Below, piece by piece: positions 21,367 through 26,582 of a stretch of 26,582 nucleotides of DNA. The stretch spans positions 1 through 26,582 of the forward strand of contig DDWJ01000016.1 in assembly GCA_002345505.1 (NCBI GenBank), written 5' to 3'. Numbering within the stretch: the stretch's first letter is position 1; each line of letters begins with the position of its first letter. A program made the position numbers and the translations under genes. The stretch comes from Caryophanales bacterium UBA2289 (lineage in GTDB: Bacteria; Bacillota_I; Bacilli_A; Izemoplasmatales; Hujiaoplasmataceae). Below the pieces are notes generated by a model. It worked only from the letters and a program-made list of their open reading frames with translations, had not been told where the DNA came from and did no database searches.

Positions 21367-21705
21367 TTAGTCTAAAACTTTGCCAGATTTTTTTGCATAT
21401 CTAACTTTTTTAGTAACTTCTTGTTTTTTAACAGTTTCAGTAACTGTCTTATATCCGATTTTTGTCGGTTTCTTTTCTTTTGGATCTAATAACATAACGT
21501 TAGAAGCGTGGATTGGTTTTTCAATTTCAACGATTCCTCCGTCTGGATTAGTTTGAGAAGGTTTTAGATGTTTTTTAATTTTTGCTAAGCCTTCACCTTC
21601 TAAAACAACTCTATCAGTTTTTGTTAAAACTCTAATAATTGTTCCTTGTTTACCTTTATCTGCACCAGAGATTATAACGACTTTATCGCCTTTTTTTAAT
21701 TTCAT
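21367..21705 (-). CDS. rplX: 50S ribosomal protein L24
   Basis: Early assembly protein near the 5' part of 23S rRNA and the tunnel exit. The 112 residues begin with a KOW motif (KKGDKVVIISGADKGKQGTI, 4-23), followed by KKHLKPSQTNPDGGIVEIE and a lysine-rich C-terminus (about 85-112). This is about ten residues longer than many L24 proteins, the extra being the basic tail. GGAGG lies upstream of ATG 21705. Confidence 0.98.
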   Translation of the reverse strand: MKLKKGDKVVIISGADKGKQGTIIRVLTKTDRVVLEGEGLAKIKKHLKPSQTNPDGGIVEIEKPIHASNVMLLDPKEKKPTKIGYKTVTETVKKQEVTKKVRYAKKSGKVLD

Positions 21706-21719
21706 GTTTCAATTCCTCC

Positions 21720-22088
21720 TTATAATACTTCTGGAGCTAGAGAAACTATTTTTGTAAACTCTGCGTCTCTTAACTCTCTTGCAACAGGGCCAAAGATACG
21801 AGTCCCTTTTGGAGATTTGTCATCTTTAATAATTACTGCTGCATTGTCATCAAATTTGATGTATGAACCATCTGCACGACGGATTTCTTTTTTCGTTCTC
21901 ACTATTACCGCTTTTACTACTTCGCCTTTTTTGACCATTCCACCTGGAGTGGCTGCTTTTACAGTAGCTACGATGATGTCGCCAACACTTGCGTATTTAC
22001 GACTTGTACCACCTAAAACTTTGATTGTTAATATTTCACGAGCGCCAGAGTTATCCGCGATCTTAAGTCTTGATTCTTGTTGTATCAT
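21720..22088 (-). CDS. rplN: 50S ribosomal protein L14
   Basis: Interface protein that contacts 16S helix 14 (bridge B8) and, when not in translation, RsfS-type silencing factors. The 122 residues show MIQQESRLKIADNSGAREIL, KAATPGGMVKKGEVVKAVIVRTKK, and FGPVARELRD...KIVSLAPEVL. It is a standard full-length copy between rpsQ and rplX. Confidence 0.99.
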   Translation of the reverse strand: MIQQESRLKIADNSGAREILTIKVLGGTSRKYASVGDIIVATVKAATPGGMVKKGEVVKAVIVRTKKEIRRADGSYIKFDDNAAVIIKDDKSPKGTRIFGPVARELRDAEFTKIVSLAPEVL

Positions 22089-22106
22089 AATAATACCTCC
22101 AATATC

Positions 22107-22370
22107 CTAAACTTCTTCGTGTTTTTCCACGATCTCAATTAAACGGAAACGTTTAGTTGCTGATAGTGGACGGCACTCTGTAATTCTAACAACATCACCA
22201 GTTTTAGCTTCGTTCTTTTCATCATGAGCTCTGAATTTTTTAGAAGAAATTACTCTTTTTCCATATAATGGATGTTTTTTATAAGTAGTTACTAAAACTG
22301 TAATTGTTTTGTCGTTTTTGTCAGATACAACAGTTCCGGTAAAAACTTTACGATTAGTTTTTAATTCCAT
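22107..22370 (-). CDS. rpsQ: 30S ribosomal protein S17
   Basis: Primary 16S 5'-domain binder with an OB fold. From ATG 22370 it has 87 residues: MELKTNRKVFTGTVVSDKND, then TYKKHPLYGKRVISSKKFRAHDE and VVRITECRPLSATKRFRLIE. An ATG two codons earlier (22376) lies only two or three bases from GGAGGAA, so I prefer the second, which has eight-base spacing. It follows rpmC by a few bases. Confidence 0.96.
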   Translation of the reverse strand: MELKTNRKVFTGTVVSDKNDKTITVLVTTYKKHPLYGKRVISSKKFRAHDEKNEAKTGDVVRITECRPLSATKRFRLIEIVEKHEEV

Positions 22371-22383
22371 ATTCATTTCCTCC

Positions 22384-22578
22384 TTATTTGCTTTCTCTCT
22401 CAGTAAGAACAGTCTTCATACGAGCAATAGTTTTTTTAATAGTTGAGATGCGTGCAGTATTTTCTAATTGACCAGTTGCTTGTTTAAAACGTAGGTCGAA
22501 TAATTCTTTTTTCAGATTATCTATTTCATTTAAAATGGTTGCGGTGTCCATTTCGCGAATTTCTTTAGCGTAAATCAT
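22384..22578 (-). CDS. rpmC: 50S ribosomal protein L29
   Basis: Two-helix protein beside the tunnel exit, close to L23 and the docking site for trigger factor and SRP. The 64 residues include KEIREMDTATILNEIDNLKKE and the signature LFDLRFKQATGQLENTARI. The ATG overlaps the rplP stop (ATGA), with GTGGTGA in the rplP tail as ribosome site, so it is coupled to L16 synthesis. Confidence 0.97.
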   Translation of the reverse strand: MIYAKEIREMDTATILNEIDNLKKELFDLRFKQATGQLENTARISTIKKTIARMKTVLTERESK

Positions 22579-22997
22579 AGAGAATCACCACTTTCTTTCT
22601 TAACGAACTTAGTTTTGATAGGTAGTTTGTGAGCAGCTAATCTCAAAGCTTCTTTTGCAACGTCTTCAGGAACGCCAGCAACTTCGAACATTACCATACC
22701 CTCTTTAACTACAGCTACCCATTCTTCAGGTGAACCTTTACCAGATCCCATACGGACTTCTAAAGGTTTTTTAGTTTTTGCTAAGTGAGGGAAAATCTTA
22801 ATCCATACTTTCCCAGCACGTTTCATAAAACGTGTCATTGCAATACGGCTAGCCTCGATTTGACGTGCTGTAATCCAAGCACCTTCTAAAGCTTTTAAAC
22901 CGTATTCTCCAAAAGAGACTTCTGCGTTCCCTTTTGTTTGCCCTTCATAGCTAACGCGATGAGGACGACGATATTTAGTTCTTTTAGGCATTAACAT
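22575..22997 (-). CDS. rplP: 50S ribosomal protein L16
   Basis: Late-assembly protein near the A-site tRNA and peptidyl-transferase region. The 140 residues start MLMPKRTKYRRPHR, contain WITARQIEASRIAMTRFMKR and KPLEVRMGSGKGSPEEWVAVVK, and end in a slightly acidic tail. The first ATG (22997) has GGAGG nine bases upstream in the rpsC tail; a second ATG two codons later is not better placed. It abuts rpsC with a one-base gap. Confidence 0.98.
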   Translation of the reverse strand: MLMPKRTKYRRPHRVSYEGQTKGNAEVSFGEYGLKALEGAWITARQIEASRIAMTRFMKRAGKVWIKIFPHLAKTKKPLEVRMGSGKGSPEEWVAVVKEGMVMFEVAGVPEDVAKEALRLAAHKLPIKTKFVKKESGDSL

Positions 22998-22998
22998 A

Positions 22999-23649
22999 TT
23001 ACTTAGCCTCCTTCTTCTTAGAAGGTAAAATTTCCCCTTTATAAATCCATACTTTAACGCCTAGTTTACCGTATGTTGTATTAGCTTCTGCTAATGCATA
23101 ATCGATATCAGCTCTCAAAGTATGTAAAGGAACATTTCCTTCACTATATCCTTCACTACGTGCCATTTCAGCGCCGCCAAGACGTCCTGATATTAAGGTT
23201 TTGCAACCTTTAGCTCCAGCTTTTAAAGCTCTTTGAATAGCAACTTTTTGTACTCTTCTGAAAGAAGCTCTGTTTTCTAATTGGTAAGCGATGTTTTCTG
23301 CAACTAATCTTGCATCTTTTTCTGGACGTTTGATTTCAACAACATTTAAAAATACTTGTTTGTCAGTTAATTTTTCTAATTTTTCAACAACTGCTTTTTT
23401 AGTTTCAGCATTTCTACCGATAACCATACCTGGTTTTGCAGTGTTAACAGTTATGATAACTCGTTTTTTACTTCTTTCAATCTCAATCTTAGAAACACTT
23501 GCATTCTTATATAGATCGTAAAGTAAGTCACGAATTTTAATATCTTCATGTAAAAGATCCGCTACTTCGTTTTTATCAGCATACCATCTTGATTCCCAAT
23601 CAAGGATGATACCTATACGTTGTCCAACTGGATTAACTTTTTGTCCCAT
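22999..23649 (-). CDS. rpsC: 30S ribosomal protein S3
   Basis: Lines the mRNA entry channel with S4 and S5 and takes part in unwinding mRNA. The 216 residues include a type II KH domain whose loop reads PGMVIGRN (73-80; more often IGKGG-like), followed by QRALKAGAKGCKTLISGRLGGAEMARSEGYSEGNVPL in the C-terminal domain (given here only as landmarks ISGRLGGAEMAR and GNVPLHTLRADID). Length and ends are normal for Firmicutes. Confidence 0.98.
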   Translation of the reverse strand: MGQKVNPVGQRIGIILDWESRWYADKNEVADLLHEDIKIRDLLYDLYKNASVSKIEIERSKKRVIITVNTAKPGMVIGRNAETKKAVVEKLEKLTDKQVFLNVVEIKRPEKDARLVAENIAYQLENRASFRRVQKVAIQRALKAGAKGCKTLISGRLGGAEMARSEGYSEGNVPLHTLRADIDYALAEANTTYGKLGVKVWIYKGEILPSKKKEAK

Positions 23650-23659
23650 AAAATTCCTC

Positions 23660-23995
23660 TTACTCCCTTTCTGCCACTGTTATGTAAATGTGGCTAGTTC
23701 TTTTTAATATTGCAAATGCTCTACCTTGTGAATGAGGTTGCATTCTTTTTAAAGTTTTACCTTCACCAACATAAATTTCTTTAACGAATAATTTGGCTTG
23801 GTCTAATTGATAATTATGTTCAGCGTTGGCAACAGCTGATTTTAAGACTTTTTCAACTGCTTTTGTTGCGCCTCTTGGAGTATTTCTTAAAGTAGCGTAT
23901 GCATCGCCAACGTTTTTGCCTCTAATTAAATCAATTACTAACTTTACTTTACGAGGTGAGATTCTTACAGTTTTAGCAACAGCTTTTGCTTCCAT
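23660..23995 (-). CDS. rplV: 50S ribosomal protein L22
   Basis: Its beta-hairpin lines the exit tunnel beside L4 at the constriction, a known site of macrolide-related change. The 111 residues open EAKAVAKTVRISPRKVKLV, and the hairpin region is at about 77-93 (GEGKTLKRMQPHSQGRA), which looks like the ordinary uninserted form. It lies 2 bases after the rpsS stop with GGGAGGTAAGT upstream. Confidence 0.98.
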   Translation of the reverse strand: MEAKAVAKTVRISPRKVKLVIDLIRGKNVGDAYATLRNTPRGATKAVEKVLKSAVANAEHNYQLDQAKLFVKEIYVGEGKTLKRMQPHSQGRAFAILKRTSHIYITVAERE

Positions 23996-23997
23996 GA

Positions 23998-24279
23998 TTA
24001 CTTACCTCCCTTTGTAGCTTTTTTATCTACGTGACCGCGATAAGTTCTAGTTGGAGCGAACTCACCTAACTTGTGACCAACCATATCTTCAGTAATGTAT
24101 ACAGGAACATGTTCCTTACCATTATGAACACCGATTGTTAAGCCAACAAAGTTAGGGAAAACTGTAGAACGTCTCGACCATGTTTGAATAACTTTTTTTG
24201 AATTTGTTTCGATTGCTTTTTCTACTTTCTTCATTAAGTGATCATCACAAAATGGGCCTTTTTTAATTGAACGTGACAT
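23998..24279 (-). CDS. rpsS: 30S ribosomal protein S19
   Basis: Head protein pairing with S13 and touching the inter-subunit bridge region. The 93 residues begin MSRSIKKGPFCDDHLMKKVE and contain TWSRRSTVFPNFVGLTIGVH and VGHKLGEFAPTRTYRGHVD, all conserved. It sits between rplB and rplV, as in other S10 operons. Confidence 0.99.
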   Translation of the reverse strand: MSRSIKKGPFCDDHLMKKVEKAIETNSKKVIQTWSRRSTVFPNFVGLTIGVHNGKEHVPVYITEDMVGHKLGEFAPTRTYRGHVDKKATKGGK

Positions 24280-24295
24280 TTAGAGTTCCTCCTTC

Positions 24296-25126
24296 CTATT
24301 TATTTCTGCGTCTAACAATTAATTTACTGCTAGCCTTATTTTTATTTCTAGTAATCTTACCAAGAGCAATTTTACCCCAAGGTGTAAGTGGAGCCTTATG
24401 ACCGATAGGTTGTTTACCTTCACCACCACCATGAGGGTGATCTACTGGGTTCATAACTGAACCACGTACTGTAGGTTTAACGCCCATGTGTCTTTTTCTT
24501 CCGGCTTTACCGATATTTACTAATGAGTAGAATTCATTTCCTACTTCACCGATTGTAGCACGGCATTTACCTAAGATTCTTCTAACTTCACCAGATTTTA
24601 ATCTGATTAATACGTATTTTTCTTCTCTACCAAGAATTTGCGCAGATGTACCGGCAGCTCTGATTAATTGACCACCTTTACCAGGATATAGTTCGATGTT
24701 ATGGATTACTGTACCTACAGGAATTTCCATAATTTCTTTTGCATTACCGATAACGATATCTGCATCTTTACCTGATTCAACTGTCATACCAACTTCTAAA
24801 CCTTTAGGAGCGAGGATGTAACGTTTTTCCCCATCAGCATAATTGATTAAAGCGATATTAGCAGTTCTGTTTGGATCGTACTCGATTGTCGCAACACGTC
24901 CGATAACTCCATCTTTATTTCTTTTGAAATCAATAATACGATATTTTCTTTTTGCTCCCCCAGCTTGATGGCGGACTGTTATTTTCCCTTGATTGTTTCT
25001 ACCACCGTTTTTCTTGATAGTAGTTACTAGGGATTTTTCTGGCTTTGTCGCTGTAATTTCATTGTAATCAAGCTTTGACATGTTACGCAAACCATTTGTC
25101 TGTGGTTTATACTTAATAATAGCCAT
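24296..25126 (-). CDS. rplB: 50S ribosomal protein L2
   Basis: Core large-subunit protein needed for subunit association and peptidyl-transferase structure. The 276 residues have the OB domain with RHQAGGAKRKYRIIDFKR, the SH3-like domain, and the conserved DHPHGGGEG loop (229-237), followed by a basic tail ending SSKLIVRRRNK. AGGAGTAAG upstream of the ATG. It follows rplW by 18 bases. Confidence 0.99.
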   Translation of the reverse strand: MAIIKYKPQTNGLRNMSKLDYNEITATKPEKSLVTTIKKNGGRNNQGKITVRHQAGGAKRKYRIIDFKRNKDGVIGRVATIEYDPNRTANIALINYADGEKRYILAPKGLEVGMTVESGKDADIVIGNAKEIMEIPVGTVIHNIELYPGKGGQLIRAAGTSAQILGREEKYVLIRLKSGEVRRILGKCRATIGEVGNEFYSLVNIGKAGRKRHMGVKPTVRGSVMNPVDHPHGGGEGKQPIGHKAPLTPWGKIALGKITRNKNKASSKLIVRRRNK

Positions 25127-25144
25127 TATTTCTTACTCCTCCCA

Positions 25145-25426
25145 TTACGCTGTATAAATGTCGATCTTGTGACCTTCTTTTAAAGTCACAATTGCTTTTG
25201 TAACGGAAGCGGTAAATCCTGAGTATTGTCCAACTCTTTTTGCTTTAGCTTTTCCATTTACGACATTTACTTTTTCTACTTTTACATTGAAGATTGCTTC
25301 AATAGCATCTTTAATTTGAATTTTATTAGCTCTTCTATCTACTTCGAAAGTATATTTTCTTTGTTCAGCTAATTTTGTTGATTTTTCTGAAACGATCGGG
25401 CGTTTTATAACATCATATTTATCCAT
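25145..25426 (-). CDS. rplW: 50S ribosomal protein L23
   Basis: Main docking platform at the tunnel exit for trigger factor and SRP. The 93 residues begin DKYDVIKRPIVSEKSTKLAEQ and include YTFEVDRRANKIQIKDAIE and VKVEKVNVVNGKAKAKRVG, a normal bacterial L23. It starts one base after the rplD stop, with its ribosome site GGAGG inside the last rplD codons about 12 bases upstream, which is rather far and suggests coupling. Confidence 0.98.
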   Translation of the reverse strand: MDKYDVIKRPIVSEKSTKLAEQRKYTFEVDRRANKIQIKDAIEAIFNVKVEKVNVVNGKAKAKRVGQYSGFTASVTKAIVTLKEGHKIDIYTA

Positions 25427-25427
25427 A

Positions 25428-26051
25428 TTAACTTAAAGCCTCCTCGATTTTTTCTAGAGCGTCTTTAGTGAAAACTAACTTGTTTGCGTTCATAATGTCA
25501 TAAACACTAATGTGATTATAAAGGATTGTTTGAACGTTAGGTAAGTTTCTAGATGCGATACTAATCATATCTGAATCTTCTCCTAAAACAACGATAATTT
25601 TACCTTCTACTCTTAAATTTTCTAATACAGTAACCATTTCTTTAGTCTTGTGTGACGCCAAGATAATTGATTCAACTGCAATTAAGTTTTCTCCTCTTAA
25701 CTTTTCTGATAAAACAATCTTTAAAGCTAAGCGACGTACTTTTCTATTAACCTTATATGAATAATCTCTTGGAGTTGGTCCAAAGACAACACCACCGCCT
25801 GTATATTGAGGCGCTCTGATGGAGCCTTGACGAGCATGTCCAGTTCCTTTTTGACGGTATGGTTTTCTTCCCCCGCCTCTAACTGCTGTTCTGTTTTTTG
25901 TCATAGCAGTTCCTTGACGCATAGCAGCTCTTTGTTGCTTAATTACATCATAAATAACTTGGTTGTTATTTTCAACTGCAAATACTTCGTCTTTTAAATT
26001 TAGACTACCAATTGATTCACCTTGTTGATTTAACATTGCTAATTTAGGCAT
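25428..26051 (-). CDS. rplD: 50S ribosomal protein L4
   Basis: Large-subunit protein whose long loop reaches the exit tunnel; in gamma-proteobacteria it also represses the S10 operon. The 207 residues carry the tunnel loop KGTGHARQGSIRAPQYTGGG (68-87 approx.) and VFGPTPRDYSYKVNRKVRR, then a C-terminal alpha/beta domain. The start MPKLAMLNQQGE has GGAGG upstream. The 28-base gap after rplC shows no hairpin. Confidence 0.98.
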   Translation of the reverse strand: MPKLAMLNQQGESIGSLNLKDEVFAVENNNQVIYDVIKQQRAAMRQGTAMTKNRTAVRGGGRKPYRQKGTGHARQGSIRAPQYTGGGVVFGPTPRDYSYKVNRKVRRLALKIVLSEKLRGENLIAVESIILASHKTKEMVTVLENLRVEGKIIVVLGEDSDMISIASRNLPNVQTILYNHISVYDIMNANKLVFTKDALEKIEEALS

Positions 26052-26079
26052 AGCTTTTCCTCCTTCCGAAAATAATTAA

Positions 26080-26582
26080 TTAATTTTGTTTTTTAAATGC
26101 GTTTTTAACGATAACTAATGATTTGTTTGGTCCTGGAACATTACCTTTGACCAATAATATGTTCTTGTCTGCATCTGCACGAACAACAACTAAGTTTTGA
26201 ATAGTGACAGTTTCATGTCCCATTCTTCCTGGCATGTTTTTGCCTTTTCTGATACGGTTAGGGGCAATAACACCCATTGATCCTACACCACGATGATATT
26301 TAGAACCATGTGCGTTTGGTCCAGTTTTTTGGTTGTGACGCTTAATCACACCTTGATAACCTTTCCCTTTTGATGTTCCAGTTACGTCTACATAATCACC
26401 AGCGGTAAATATATCACATTTTACCTCTTGGCCAACTTCATACTCTTCCATACCTGAAAGACGTATTTCTTTGATGTAGCGCTTAGGTGTTGTGTTTGCT
26501 TTTTCGAAATGAGCTGTTAAAGGTTTGTTAACTAAATTAGCTCTTTTGTTCATGAATCCTAATTGAACTGAACTATATCCAT
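26080..26582 (-). CDS. rplC: 50S ribosomal protein L3, N-terminus cut by window edge
   Basis: Large-subunit protein near the peptidyl-transferase centre and an early assembly initiator. The frame runs past base 26582: upstream of the internal Met at 26553 I read GYSSVQLGF, typical L3 sequence, so that Met is not the start and roughly the first 45-55 residues are missing. The visible part includes NKRANLVNKPLTAHFEKA, VTGTSKGKGYQGVIKRH, HGSKYHRGVGSMG (next to the usual methylated Gln site, where N-Q-K of RHNQKTGPNAHGS appears) and GRMGHETVTIQNL. rpsJ would be expected upstream. Confidence 0.97.
   Translation of the reverse strand, partial: GYSSVQLGFMNKRANLVNKPLTAHFEKANTTPKRYIKEIRLSGMEEYEVGQEVKCDIFTAGDYVDVTGTSKGKGYQGVIKRHNQKTGPNAHGSKYHRGVGSMGVIAPNRIRKGKNMPGRMGHETVTIQNLVVVRADADKNILLVKGNVPGPNKSLVIVKNAFKKQN

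Noticed and set aside
26080..26553. Met at 26553 as the start of rplC
   Set aside because: The same frame continues to the window edge with GYSSVQLGF, standard L3 sequence, so the gene is cut by the edge and this Met is internal.
1..26582. Mobile elements, phage genes, CRISPR arrays, tRNA or rRNA genes
   Set aside because: No transposase, integrase, regularly spaced repeats, or cloverleaf/rRNA sequence found; coding density is near total with core genes throughout.

Overview
The window is one low-GC bacterial chromosome segment in which every gene I can support lies on the minus strand, so transcription runs from high to low coordinates. The organism looks like a Firmicutes/Bacilli-type bacterium, quite possibly near the Acholeplasma/Izemoplasma/Erysipelotrichia branches. 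The evidence is AT-rich codon use, strong AGGAGG-type ribosome binding sites, TTGACA/TATAAT promoters, a zinc-type S14, a zinc-lid adenylate kinase, and the S10-spc-alpha ribosomal order leading to an ECF transporter ATPase pair. TGA is a genuine stop (map, fabK, accD, fabG and others end with it), which argues against Mycoplasma/Spiroplasma code 4. The taxonomic placement is inference only.

Region by region, in transcription order. (1) 26582-12759 is the ribosomal superoperon: rplC (5' end off the window)-rplD-rplW-rplB-rpsS-rplV-rpsC-rplP-rpmC-rpsQ-rplN-rplX-rplE-rpsZ-rpsH-rplF-rplR-rpsE-rpmD-rplO-secY-adk-map-infA-rpmJ-rpsM-rpsK-rpoA-rplQ. It closes with a Rho-independent terminator after rplQ. 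(2) 12707-11904 holds a stand-alone biotin protein ligase gene (birA) with its own extended -10 promoter and terminator. (3) 11795-2536 is an 11-gene type II fatty-acid synthesis operon: acpP-accB-accC-accD-accA-fabH-fabK-fabD-fabG-fabF-fabZ. It has a consensus promoter flanked upstream by a palindrome resembling FabT operators, and ends in a terminator. (4) 2532-1 contains an unrecognised small gene, a gene for a HEPN-like plus twin-CBS protein, and the ATPase genes ecfA1 and ecfA2 of an energy-coupling-factor vitamin transporter (ecfA2 runs off the left edge).

How the genes fit together: the acetyl-CoA carboxylase subunits (AccABCD) make malonyl-CoA, BirA (next door) biotinylates AccB, FabD moves malonyl to AcpP, FabH starts chains, and FabF/FabG/FabZ/FabK elongate them. 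FabK is the only enoyl reductase here, and no unsaturated-fatty-acid isomerase gene is visible. EcfA1/A2 could energise uptake of vitamins, potentially including the biotin this pathway needs.

The least ordinary parts are: the insertion of birA and the lipid operon between rplQ and ecfA1, which are adjacent in Bacillus; the double palindrome next to the lipid promoter; a hairpin between acpP and accB; and the HEPN-CBS protein with its overlapping unknown partner. I saw no rRNA, tRNA, CRISPR array, insertion sequence or prophage gene.
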